Notes under the pieces: model-generated | What the model was told of the DNA's origin: nothing | Seen by the model: the letters and a program-made list of their open reading frames with translations, nothing else | The model's database searches: none | DNA from: JACCTH01 sp035281645 | GTDB taxonomy: Bacteria > Actinomycetota > Acidimicrobiia > Spongiisociales > ZC4RG35 | DNA: 64,000 nucleotides | Direction of reading: 5' to 3' | Assembly: GCA_035281645.1 (NCBI GenBank) | Contig: DATEDN010000141.1 | Span: forward strand, 16,266 to 80,265 | Part shown: piece after piece, positions 42,596-51,031 of the stretch | How the letters are laid out: the number at the start of each line of letters is the position of its first letter | Position numbering within the stretch: position 1 is the first letter of the stretch | Translations under genes and position numbers: made by a program

Positions 42596-43282
42596 TTGGT
42601 AACAGTCCCGCGCCTGAGATCAGTCCTGATCAACAAAGCCCCCGGACTCCGCGTGGAGCGGGAGCTGTGGGCGGAGGGCCACGAAACGGTCCTCGGGGTG
42701 GACGAAGTCGGTCGGGGTTCCTGGGCGGGACCGCTAACGGTAGGGGTGGCGGTGGTTCCCCGTGATCGCCGCGTTTACAAAATCAGGGACTCCAAGCTCC
42801 TGACCGAGACCGAACGTGAGCTGCTCTTCAATCGCGTAGCCGAATGGTGTGACGACTGGGCCGTGGGTCACGCCAGCCCCGCCGAGTGCGATGAGCTCGG
42901 AATGTCGGAAGCGCAGCGTTTGGCCGCCCGGAGGGCGATCGCGCAACTACGTCGTCCTCCTGATCGAGTGGTTGTGGATGGCAATTGGGACTTCGTCGGC
43001 GGGGCCCAGCGGCTGGTGCGAGGCGATCGCACCTGTCTTTCGATCGCCGCCGCCTCGATGCTGGCCAAGGTCGTACGGGACCGGATCATGAGGGAGGAAG
43101 CAGAACACTTCACTCGCTGGAATTTTGAAGCCAACAAAGGCTATCCGTGCCCGATCCACAAGGCCGGTCTTCAGGCCTGGGGGCCGAGTGCCATCCATCG
43201 CCGTTCCTGGGTCTTCATGGACTACCTCCCCTGGAATGGCCTCGAGCGGCTGCGGCGGGACGGCCAACTCGAGTTGTTCTAG
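42596..43282 (+). CDS. rnhB: ribonuclease HII
   Basis: Cleaves the RNA strand of RNA-DNA hybrids, including single ribonucleotides. Active-site signature GVDEVGRGSWAGPLTVG (Asp and Glu ligands), DSKLLTETERE, VVDGNWDF and SIAAASMLAKVVRDRIM are all present. 228 residues, TTG start with no better candidate nearby. Stands alone before a repeat element. Confidence 0.93.
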   Translation: MVTVPRLRSVLINKAPGLRVERELWAEGHETVLGVDEVGRGSWAGPLTVGVAVVPRDRRVYKIRDSKLLTETERELLFNRVAEWCDDWAVGHASPAECDELGMSEAQRLAARRAIAQLRRPPDRVVVDGNWDFVGGAQRLVRGDRTCLSIAAASMLAKVVRDRIMREEAEHFTRWNFEANKGYPCPIHKAGLQAWGPSAIHRRSWVFMDYLPWNGLERLRRDGQLELF

Positions 43283-43285
43283 AGA

Positions 43286-43406
43286 ATCCCCCCTCCCCGG
43301 CTGCGCCGGTACTCCCCCCTTAGGGGAGAAACCGAGTTTTGTTTCCCTTCCCCGCCGAGCGGAGCGAGTGTTGGGAGAGGTGGCGCCGCAGGCGACGGAG
43401 GGGGTT
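43286..43406. repeat. palindromic intergenic repeat element
   Basis: About 120 bases between two convergent genes, made of short hairpins: CCGGCTGCGCCGG at 43297-43309, CTCCCC/GGGGAG around 43312-43327, a CCTTCCCC ... GGGAGAGG region and a final GGCGCCGCAGGCGAC block. C-rich and G-rich ends (CCCCCTCC, GGAGGGGG) are complementary. This looks like a REP-type mobile or structural repeat. Confidence 0.55.
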
Positions 43407-43410
43407 CCGT

Positions 43411-45294
43411 TCAGGGGGTGAAGGCCCCGAGGATGCGGAACTCGTAGGGAGCCAGAACATTTCCATCCCACGGCTCTTGACGGATCAAGTCGAACCTTCG
43501 CTCCAATGGATCGATCACCGCTGGGTTCCGACTCAGGTTGGCGACCAAAGTGATCGATCCGCGGCTGAACCCTATGGTCCCGCGATCACCAGTGGCGAAC
43601 GGCTCGGGTGGAACCGAAGGAGGTATGGCGAGGGTTCGCCTGAGGTTTAGGAGGCCCGTGATTCCAGAGAGAACCGAAGTGTCGGGACCAGTCTGCGACG
43701 ATGCCTCCTCGAAGCGTTCGATCGAGAACCCCCGTCGATGGCTCCAGCGGTTGTCGTGAGCCAGATCAGGATTCGCCTTGTACGTGTGATCCGACACAGG
43801 TGCGGTTTCATCCCCCAGAAAGATCAGCGGAATGCCCCCCGCCATGAGGATTACGGCCCATGAACAGAGAATGCGGTTGACCGCGGTCTCGACGGCCGCT
43901 GGATCCATTTCCTCCAGCGCTTTTTCCAATCCCGCCAGCGAGGCCAGGCTGCCAGAAATGCGGGCATCGCCTGTCTCCTGATTCAGCTGAAACAGTTCGC
44001 CGCGGGCAAAGCTGCCGGGGAACTGTCCGGAGTAAAACGCGTTGAGATACTGGCGATGGAGCCGGGGATCGACGCCGATCCGGATCGCATCGCCGTCGTC
44101 GAAGCCCCAGCCGATGTCGTCGTGCGACCGCAGATAGGTAAGCCAGCTGCATCCCGGCGGAAGGTGGAAGCGTTCTCCGAGGGCGATCTCGAGAAAGCGG
44201 ACGTCATCGGTAGCCAGCGCGTCCCAGACCGATGTCATCAGCAACGGGTTGTATCCCAGACGACACTCGATCGGATTGACGAATGCGCTGACCTCATCGG
44301 GGGCCACGATGGCCTCGGAGAGGAACTGCACCGAGGGGCAAGCGAGGTCGGCAACAATGCGAAGGATCTGCAGGAGCTGGTGGGCCTGCGGAAGGTTCTC
44401 GCAGGAGGTACCTGGCTCCTTCCACATGAAAGGAGTGGCGTCCATCCGAATCGCCGACACGCCCAAGTTGGCGATGAAGAGCATCTCAGCGGCCATCGCC
44501 GCCAGGACGTGAGGATTGCGGTAGTTGAGATCCCACTGGAAGGGATAGAACGACGTCCACACCCAGGACTGGGGTCCCTCCTGCCAGGTGAAGGCGTCGC
44601 CACCCCGGTCGGGGAAGATCGAGCGGAGGTGGGGTGATATCTGATCTGGAATTCGGCGGTCGGGGAACATGAAATAGAAATCCTGGTAGTAAGAATCACC
44701 CTCTGCGGCTGCTTGCGCCCAGGCGTGCTCGGATGAGGTGTGATTGCAGATCAGGTCGAGAACCACCCCGATGCCTTCCTGGGAAAGCTTCTTGATCGCC
44801 TTCCGCATTTGGGTCATCGATCCCAGGTCCGCCCGAAGCGATCGATAGTCGGAGACGGCGTACCCGCCGTCGTTGGCACCCTCGGGAGCGGCGTAGGGCG
44901 GCAACAAATGAAGATGGCTGATCCCGAGCGCTTGGAGATGTGGGAGGCGATCGACAAGCTTGGAAGCCTCGCCCGCATAGAGATCGAGGTAGGCCATCCC
45001 CCAGAGGCTTTCGGCACTGTCGAGCCAAGTGGGAATTTGCCGATCGACCCTTCTCAGTCGACCGGGTCTCTCCAAGTATCCGGTGGCAGCGAGGTCGGCA
45101 ATGGCTGACAAGGTCCAGGCAAAGTCATATCGCTCCCCGTACAGGGCATGGAGAAGCCGGAACAGTCGTTCGTGATTTGCATCGAATCGGGCAGAGAATT
45201 CCGCCCATCCTTTGGGCCCGAAACGCGATTGCAGATCGGAGAGGAGACGGCGCCGGGCGCCGGTGGCGGCAGCCTCTATCCAGTCAGCGGTCAC
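43411..45294 (-). CDS. amylosucrase-like GH13 transglucosylase
   Basis: 627 residues, the length of amylosucrase, an enzyme that makes alpha-1,4-glucan (or glucosides) from sucrose. The all-helical N-terminal domain and the GH13 barrel are present: NDGGYAVSDYR (141-151), CNHTS (183-187), nucleophile D285 in IRMDATPF, acid/base E327 in LSEAIV and H391-D392 in RSHDDIGWGF. These positions are offset by one from the textbook Neisseria amylosucrase residues. It is the last gene of a four-gene operon, GTGA-coupled to an esterase-like gene. Sucrose hydrolase or isomerase activity is possible. Confidence 0.85.
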   Translation of the reverse strand: MTADWIEAAATGARRRLLSDLQSRFGPKGWAEFSARFDANHERLFRLLHALYGERYDFAWTLSAIADLAATGYLERPGRLRRVDRQIPTWLDSAESLWGMAYLDLYAGEASKLVDRLPHLQALGISHLHLLPPYAAPEGANDGGYAVSDYRSLRADLGSMTQMRKAIKKLSQEGIGVVLDLICNHTSSEHAWAQAAAEGDSYYQDFYFMFPDRRIPDQISPHLRSIFPDRGGDAFTWQEGPQSWVWTSFYPFQWDLNYRNPHVLAAMAAEMLFIANLGVSAIRMDATPFMWKEPGTSCENLPQAHQLLQILRIVADLACPSVQFLSEAIVAPDEVSAFVNPIECRLGYNPLLMTSVWDALATDDVRFLEIALGERFHLPPGCSWLTYLRSHDDIGWGFDDGDAIRIGVDPRLHRQYLNAFYSGQFPGSFARGELFQLNQETGDARISGSLASLAGLEKALEEMDPAAVETAVNRILCSWAVILMAGGIPLIFLGDETAPVSDHTYKANPDLAHDNRWSHRRGFSIERFEEASSQTGPDTSVLSGITGLLNLRRTLAIPPSVPPEPFATGDRGTIGFSRGSITLVANLSRNPAVIDPLERRFDLIRQEPWDGNVLAPYEFRILGAFTP

Positions 45295-46022
45295 TGGCGA
45301 GTGAGCTCGTCCACGTAGCGGGGAAACATTTCCCGCCAGGTGACCCAGTCATGGGGCCAGTCCGCGCTCCACTCGTCAACGCGATTGGGGATTCCCATCT
45401 GCCCGAGAACGGCGGCGGTTCGCCACGATTCCCCGGGGTCCTCGGCTCGGCCCAGGCCATGGGTGAAAAGGACAAAGCGCTTGCGAAGCATCCGCAGCAG
45501 GTCTCCTTCGGTCAGGTGGGGCAGGTAATGGATTGGGGAGGAGAGATAAAAGTCGGACGTCATCGGACCGTCGAGCCACTTGGTGAGATCGAAGGTGCCC
45601 GAGACACACAAGGCCGCAGAGAAGACCTCCGGGTGGCGACAAAGCACCTCGAGGGCGTTGAAGGCACCGATCGAGGCGCCGGCGGTCACGATTTCAATCG
45701 ACGGCGATTGACAGTCGGTGCGGATGGCCGGCACGACTTCGTTGCGAATGACAGCGTCAAAGGCCGCCATCATCCGGCCGACTTCGTGGGCATTCGCTCC
45801 CGTCAGAAACGTGCGGCCGTTGAGGCTGTCTACCGAATAGACCTTGATTCGTCCTTCGTCCAGCAACGGTTGCAGCGATCCCACCAGATGGAAACGCTCG
45901 ATCTCCTCGAAATCCCCCCCGGCGGTGGGAAAGACCAAAAGCGGGGTGCCGGCGGTGCCCCACCGCACCAGATTGACTTCCTGTCCAACGCGGTGGGAGT
46001 ACCAGCGTTCTACCGCCTTCAC
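45291..46022 (-). CDS. esterase-like alpha/beta hydrolase (second of cluster)
   Basis: 243 residues of the putative-esterase (PF00756-like) type. WGTAGTPLLVFPTAGGDFEE gives the oxyanion side, AGASIGAFNALEVLCRHPEVF the nucleophile elbow (Ser), and SADWPHDWVTWREMFPRYV the C-terminal His region. No signal peptide. GTG 46022 overlaps the stop of the ATP-grasp gene and is therefore preferred; an open frame upstream is antisense-like sequence inside that gene. Coupled on both sides. Confidence 0.75.
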   Translation of the reverse strand: MKAVERWYSHRVGQEVNLVRWGTAGTPLLVFPTAGGDFEEIERFHLVGSLQPLLDEGRIKVYSVDSLNGRTFLTGANAHEVGRMMAAFDAVIRNEVVPAIRTDCQSPSIEIVTAGASIGAFNALEVLCRHPEVFSAALCVSGTFDLTKWLDGPMTSDFYLSSPIHYLPHLTEGDLLRMLRKRFVLFTHGLGRAEDPGESWRTAAVLGQMGIPNRVDEWSADWPHDWVTWREMFPRYVDELTRQ

Positions 46023-47353
46023 AGGAACTCTTCGCCTCCCACAACGGGCGAGGAGAGGGGTGGATAGGCGGCTTCCTTGCCGTCCCCCAAGGGGCGGGAG
46101 CCGATCAGGTCGAGGCGATCCCGCTCCGTTTGCCGCCAAAACTGGAGCAGGCCCCAGAAGTGCTCGGTGAAGCGGTCGACCTCGTGGGGAGGAAATATCA
46201 CCGAGACTTTCCGGCGGACGGCCTCTAAGGCCCGGTCGGTGGCAAAGTACTCCCACGTGACTTCGTCCAGGTGGGCGAGGTGGGTGTCGCAGAACTCGAG
46301 AAACTTCTCGGTGTCGAAACATCGATGGGCCAGGGCTGCGTAGCTGACGAGCTTTTCCCGATACGTGCCGCCGCCGTCGGCGATTTCGAAGTAGGGATCC
46401 CAGTCGGGATTGTGACGCATCTTCCGCTCGGTAGCGGCGACAAAGAGCGACCACCGGATCTTGGCCTTCACCAGCCAGGGAAGGTGATAGTGGAGACTCG
46501 TCACCTGGGAATCTGGGCAGGCATTGGCGAAATCGATCGGGTAGAACTCTCCATCCTTTCGCAGCGTCTCGCACGAATTGAAGTCCCAGTTGAAGAAGCT
46601 GTTGATGGTTAGGACCATGTCGGAGAGGAGTTGCCACTCATCGGCATTGACGAAGTTGAAGTCGACCTTGTAGCGGTCATGCATCGGAGCCGTGGGGTCG
46701 TAGCGAATGACGTTCACTTGAGGTCCGACGGCGAGAGCTCGAACGAAAAGATCGAAGGGCTCTACCGCTTCCTGTAGATGCATGATCGAGCGTCCGCTTT
46801 GGTCATACGCCAGAGCCAGCTGGGCATCGTTTTCGATTCGAGAGACTCCCCGCCAGGCACCACCATCGAAGGGTTTGAGATAGCACGGATACCCGATCTG
46901 GGCAGCGACTTCGGAAAGATCGAAGAGGCGGGCGTATTGACCCAGGGTGACCTCGAGGTCAGGTTGGGACTGGTCGTACTCCTTGGGAGGCAAAAGGATC
47001 GTCCGCGGAACCGGAAATCCGAGCCGCATCATCGCCGCGTACGAAGTGTGCTTTTCCATCGATTGAATGGTGAAAGGGTTGTTGAAGACGTAGAGGTCGT
47101 TGTAGACGACCGCCTTCTTGATCCACTCCCGCGAGGTGTGATACCAGTGGGTCAGACGATCGAGTAGAACCGCATAGCGGACCGGTTGGCGGAGCGCGAA
47201 CGGCTCGATCGTCACCCGCTCGATATTGAAGGTAACGGTGTCGTCCCCGCGGGGGATTCGCAGAGCAAGCCGATCGATGATGTCCTCGTAGAAAACTGGC
47301 CATTCGAGGTCGGCTCCCAGGGAAAGGCCAATGGTCAGCGGCAGCTCAGCCAT
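46019..47353 (-). CDS. ATP-grasp-like protein of unknown specificity
   Basis: 444 residues. The middle has the ATP-grasp glycine-loop and lysine strand (AAQIGYPCYLKPFDGGAWRG), an ATP-contact IMHLQEAVEPFDLFVRAL segment and a metal-binding end GEFYPIDFANACPDSQVTSL. The N-terminal part contains FNIERVTIEPFALRQPVRYA and EKHTSYAAMMRLGFPVPRT, typical of carboxylate-amine ligases that thread on a peptide or sugar acid. Substrate unknown. It is flanked by two esterase-like genes, and its stop overlaps the second. Confidence 0.7.
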   Translation of the reverse strand: MAELPLTIGLSLGADLEWPVFYEDIIDRLALRIPRGDDTVTFNIERVTIEPFALRQPVRYAVLLDRLTHWYHTSREWIKKAVVYNDLYVFNNPFTIQSMEKHTSYAAMMRLGFPVPRTILLPPKEYDQSQPDLEVTLGQYARLFDLSEVAAQIGYPCYLKPFDGGAWRGVSRIENDAQLALAYDQSGRSIMHLQEAVEPFDLFVRALAVGPQVNVIRYDPTAPMHDRYKVDFNFVNADEWQLLSDMVLTINSFFNWDFNSCETLRKDGEFYPIDFANACPDSQVTSLHYHLPWLVKAKIRWSLFVAATERKMRHNPDWDPYFEIADGGGTYREKLVSYAALAHRCFDTEKFLEFCDTHLAHLDEVTWEYFATDRALEAVRRKVSVIFPPHEVDRFTEHFWGLLQFWRQTERDRLDLIGSRPLGDGKEAAYPPLSSPVVGGEEFL

Positions 47354-47364
47354 CGGTTTCGAGC

Positions 47365-48450
47365 CTAACTAGGCGAATCTGGGCGGGGCAGCAGGAAACC
47401 GAGCGCATCCTCAAGGCGGTCACGCCATGCCTCCCAGTCATGTCCGGTCCAGGTCTCGATTGCCCGGAGCTTCACCCCTGCTGCCGAGAGAATCGGCCGC
47501 AACCGACGATTGCCGTCAACCAGACCCTCATAGCGTCCCACACTTTGGTAGACGCTTGTGTCCTCGAGGACCTTCGGATCGAGGCGGGTGAGAAAGTCGA
47601 GAATGGGATGAAGTGCTGGCGGGGGCAACTCGTTGTCGGCCTGATGGAAGTAGGACCCGGATAGGGATACCACTCCTCCAATGGCGGTGGGGTAGTGATA
47701 GGCAAGAGCGAGTGAGGCGAGTGCCCCTAAAGAAGAACCAATTGCCACGGTGGCCTGCCTATCAGCGCGGATTCGGAGACGACGGTCGAGATGGGGGAGG
47801 ACTTCCTCGACCACATGGGCACTGTGTTGGTGCGATGCACCGTACTCGCTCAGGCGATCCCATGGATCGAGGAGGACTGCCTTCAGTGGAGGCAAGACCC
47901 CAGCCTCGACGAGCCGGTCGAGTGCAAACCCCAATCCACCGTGCTTGAGAAAATCGGAACCGTCGTGGACCAGCAGGAGGGCGACGGCTTCTGCTCGCAC
48001 CTGCCCCGTGGGGACATACACATGGTGATGACGACGCCCGCCGAGTTGGGTCGATCTCACTCGGATCTCGGTCAATTCTCCTGCAAACCCGGTGCCGGCG
48101 TACCACGGTTGCTCATAGTCGGGCCCAGCGAGGACGCAGTTTTCACCGAAGGGGTTGCTGGTCGAAGGGGGATTGAGAGGGTCGTCGATGTCGGCATGCC
48201 TTCGGCCCTGGATGACCCGGAGGCGGTACTCGATGCGGGCCGTGGCAGGAAGGGGAAGGCGTAAGTAGAAGAGATCCGCCCCGACCCTCTGAAACTCCGA
48301 CGGCGGTGGGAAGCTCGGCATCCAGGTAACCAACTCGACTCGGTCAGCCTGACCTCGAAAGACGACATAGGTGTCGCCCTGGAAATGGAATGGACCGTTC
48401 GCCTGCTCCAGGAGCTCGGCTAGAGCCGAGGGAAGGGTTCCGTTGGTCAC
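47365..48450 (-). CDS. esterase (enterochelin-esterase/PF00756-like), first gene of cluster
   Basis: 361 residues. An N-terminal beta-sandwich of CBM48/E-set type (about 20-120: VELVTWMPSFPPPSEFQR, LRLPLPATARIEYRLRVIQ) is followed by the hydrolase domain with LLLVHDGSDFLKHGG, nucleophile elbow AIGSSLGALASLAL and a His in WTGHDWEAWRD. E-set plus PF00756 is the architecture of enterochelin esterases. No signal peptide. GTG start. It opens the four-gene minus-strand operon. Confidence 0.78.
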   Translation of the reverse strand: MTNGTLPSALAELLEQANGPFHFQGDTYVVFRGQADRVELVTWMPSFPPPSEFQRVGADLFYLRLPLPATARIEYRLRVIQGRRHADIDDPLNPPSTSNPFGENCVLAGPDYEQPWYAGTGFAGELTEIRVRSTQLGGRRHHHVYVPTGQVRAEAVALLLVHDGSDFLKHGGLGFALDRLVEAGVLPPLKAVLLDPWDRLSEYGASHQHSAHVVEEVLPHLDRRLRIRADRQATVAIGSSLGALASLALAYHYPTAIGGVVSLSGSYFHQADNELPPPALHPILDFLTRLDPKVLEDTSVYQSVGRYEGLVDGNRRLRPILSAAGVKLRAIETWTGHDWEAWRDRLEDALGFLLPRPDSPS

Positions 48451-48488
48451 TGCAGCATCCTGGCATCAGTGGCTGGCAGAATCACGGG

Positions 48489-49505
48489 GTGACCGAGACC
48501 ATCCGGACGCCCACCCAAGCGTTCACGACCATCGGCGAAGATTTGGTGACGGCCGCGCTTTCACTCTGGCTCATCGGGGGAATTGTCCTCGACGGTTGGG
48601 CCCATGTCACGAGGGGAGGAGTCGAGACCTTCTTCACCCCTTGGCACGCGGCCTTCTACTCCGGATTCCTGGCCGTGGCTATATGGACGATTTACCTGGT
48701 TCGCAAGGCTCGGCCCGGCCCTGGCGTGCCGGTGGGGTACCGGCTCGGTCTCAGCGGGCTGCTGGTCTTCGCTGCCGGTGGAATGGGGGACTTGCTCTGG
48801 CACCAGCTACTCGGGATCGAGACTTCGATCGACGCCTTGATCAGCCCAACGCATCTGATACTGCTCGCGGGGGCGATGCTCATCATCACCAGTCCGATTC
48901 GATCCAGTTGGTACCGACCCACTCCCCGGACCAGTCGCTGGTCATGGCAGGCACCGGCCCTGATTGGGCTGACTCTCGTGGCGGTGCTGGCACAGTTCTT
49001 TTTCCTTTATGCCTCGGGATGGGGAGATGTGGCATTCCAAACCGACTGGCAACCGGGAGAGGACTTCGGGGTCGCCCTGGGAATGATCTCGCTGGTATTA
49101 AGCACCATCATTTTCACGGGTTTGGCCCTGTTCTTTCTCCGTCGGTGGGATGCCCGCTGGGGCTCGTTCACGCTTCTGGTCGGAGGGCTGGGGCTGGCGA
49201 TGGCAGCCGTCCACGGCTTCGAACGACCGGCCGACGTCATTGCCGCCGCGGCCGGAGGCTTATTGATGGACTGGCTCGCCCACCAGTTGCAGCCCGATCC
49301 GGAACGCCCAACCATGGCCCGGGCTTTTGGATTCCTGGCGCCGGTGGCCGTTTGGGGAACATATGTGATCACCCTCTGGGCCGGTGGCGACTTGCACTGG
49401 CCGCTGGTCCTCTGGCTGGGAGCGGTATTGATGATGGGTCTCTGGGGCCTGGGACTCGCCGTCCTTATGACCCCTGCCCGGTCCCCGGAGCCAGCATCGA
49501 GCTGA
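48489..49505 (+). CDS. multi-span membrane protein of unknown function
   Basis: 338 residues with about ten hydrophobic helices, no large soluble domain, and His residues inside helices (GWAHVTRGGVETFFTPWHAAFY, LLWHQLLGIE). Such buried His patterns occur in haem or metal membrane proteins, but I recognise no family. GTG 48489 is chosen as the first start after the divergent esterase gene. Its 3' end overlaps the aconitase-X gene, which may mean a linked role such as substrate uptake. Confidence 0.65.
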   Translation: MTETIRTPTQAFTTIGEDLVTAALSLWLIGGIVLDGWAHVTRGGVETFFTPWHAAFYSGFLAVAIWTIYLVRKARPGPGVPVGYRLGLSGLLVFAAGGMGDLLWHQLLGIETSIDALISPTHLILLAGAMLIITSPIRSSWYRPTPRTSRWSWQAPALIGLTLVAVLAQFFFLYASGWGDVAFQTDWQPGEDFGVALGMISLVLSTIIFTGLALFFLRRWDARWGSFTLLVGGLGLAMAAVHGFERPADVIAAAAGGLLMDWLAHQLQPDPERPTMARAFGFLAPVAVWGTYVITLWAGGDLHWPLVLWLGAVLMMGLWGLGLAVLMTPARSPEPASS

Positions 49506-50701
49506 GCGCTACGGATCAGGCACTGCTGGCCGGCGAAGGGGGTCCGGGTTTGGCCATGGCCATGAAGGTGGTCACGGAAACGGCGAAGCAAATGGGAGCC
49601 ACGCGGCTCCTCGACATCGTCTCCGCCCACATCGACGGATGTCTCTTCCACGGCCATGCCGGCCTCGATTTCGCTCGCCGGCTCCTTGCAGGAGGCGCCC
49701 GGGCTTCGGTGCCGGCCACCCTGAACGTAGGATCCCTCGATCTCCTCCATCCCAGTGTCTACCGGGGACCGGAAGAGATCGCGGTCTTCTCCCGCGAGCT
49801 GATGGAGACCTACGAGCAGCTCGGATGCGTACCGACCTGGACCTGCGCTCCTTACCAACTCAGGGAGCGCCCGAGATTCGGTGACCAGGTGGCCTGGGCC
49901 GAGTCGAACGCCACGGTTTTCGTCAATTCCGTGCTCGGTGCTCGCAGCAATCGCTACGGAGATTTCATCGACATCAGCTGTGCGGTCACCGGGCGGGCTC
50001 CGGCCACAGGTCTCCACCTCGACGAGGGGCGTCAAGCGAGCATCGTGATTCGAGTCGGATCTGGTCTCCCGATCGAAGAGGACTGGTTCTATCCGATACT
50101 CGGCTGTCTCGTGGGGGAGATCGTCGGCTCTTCTGTCGCTCTGTTGATGGGTCTGCCCCCGGGTGTCGGAGAGGATCGTCTCAAAGCCCTGGGGGCCGGC
50201 GCTGCCACTACCGGAAGCGCCGCTCTCCTACACGTCATCGACTCCACCCCGGAGGCACTCGATCACACGGCCCTCCCCATCGCCGAGGCGGCGCGGACGA
50301 TCGAAATCACATCCACTGACGTGGCTCGCGTCCGGTCCATGCTCTCCAATGCCGCCGGATCGACGCCGGAGGCAGTCAGCCTCGGTGCGCCCCACTACTC
50401 AGCGACTGAATTGGAGACCCTGGTGGACCTGCTGGGGGGAAGACCTGTTCGCTTGCCGACCTATGTCAACACCGGTCGGGGAGTGATCCGTGAGCGGCCC
50501 GATCTCGAGGCAAGGCTCATTGAGTCAGGGGTCACGGTCGTGACGGACACCTGTACCTATCTGACCCCGATCATCGATCCCGGGGTGAAGGTGGTCGCCA
50601 CCGACTCGGGAAAGTGGGCGTATTACGCCCCCGGCAATCTCGGGGTAGGCGTGATCTTCGCTCCGGTCAGCGAATGCGTGGAGATGGCGGTCGGGAGGTG
50701 A
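49496..50701 (+). CDS. aconitase X large (catalytic) subunit, non-canonical start
   Basis: AcnX-type dehydratase (DUF521). Characteristic blocks: RLLDIVSAHIDGCLFHGHAG, SVPATLNVGSLDLLHP, TCAPYQLRERPRFGDQVAWA, ESNATVFVNSVLGARSNRYGD and the C-terminal TDTCTYLTPI. Homologous N-termini start M-x-L-T; here the equivalent is I-E-L-S at 49496, where ATC has GGAG five bases upstream, or CTG at 49502, which overlaps the previous stop as CTGA. The first ordinary start is TTG 49547, about 17 residues inside the domain. Known AcnX activities are cis-3-hydroxyproline dehydration and phosphomevalonate dehydration; the substrate here is unknown. Confidence 0.78.
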   Translation: MELSATDQALLAGEGGPGLAMAMKVVTETAKQMGATRLLDIVSAHIDGCLFHGHAGLDFARRLLAGGARASVPATLNVGSLDLLHPSVYRGPEEIAVFSRELMETYEQLGCVPTWTCAPYQLRERPRFGDQVAWAESNATVFVNSVLGARSNRYGDFIDISCAVTGRAPATGLHLDEGRQASIVIRVGSGLPIEEDWFYPILGCLVGEIVGSSVALLMGLPPGVGEDRLKALGAGAATTGSAALLHVIDSTPEALDHTALPIAEAARTIEITSTDVARVRSMLSNAAGSTPEAVSLGAPHYSATELETLVDLLGGRPVRLPTYVNTGRGVIRERPDLEARLIESGVTVVTDTCTYLTPIIDPGVKVVATDSGKWAYYAPGNLGVGVIFAPVSECVEMAVGR

Positions 50702-51018
50702 GTGAGCGGAGGCTGGACCTGAGCGAGCCGCTCTCTTTTTGGGGTGGATTAGATCCGGCCACGGGCGAAATCATCGACATACACCATCCCCAGCGCGGTG
50801 AGAACATCACCGGGGTCATCCTCTCGATGCCGAGCGGTCGAGGCTCCTCTTCGTCGCCCTCGGTTTTGGCTGAGGCTCTACGGCTCGGACACGGACCTAA
50901 GGCCATCGTCCTCGAGGAGGCCGATCCGATGGTTTGGCTGGGGACCCTGGTGGCCGAGCTCCTCTATGGGATCGAGTGCCCGGTAACGGTCCGAGGGCCA
51001 GTTTTGACCGACAGTTAG
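50698..51018 (+). CDS. aconitase X swivel (small) subunit
   Basis: 106 residues of the DUF126 swivel domain: PLSFWGGLDPATGEIIDIHH, a Ser-rich phosphate-binding loop MPSGRGSSSSPSVLAEAL and GPKAIVLEEADPMVWLG. It completes the enzyme with the preceding large subunit. In eukaryotes and many bacteria the two are fused; here they are separate. The start GTG overlaps the previous stop (GTGA). Confidence 0.85.
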   Translation: MSERRLDLSEPLSFWGGLDPATGEIIDIHHPQRGENITGVILSMPSGRGSSSSPSVLAEALRLGHGPKAIVLEEADPMVWLGTLVAELLYGIECPVTVRGPVLTDS

Positions 51019-51031
51019 CCTGAGCGGTCGG

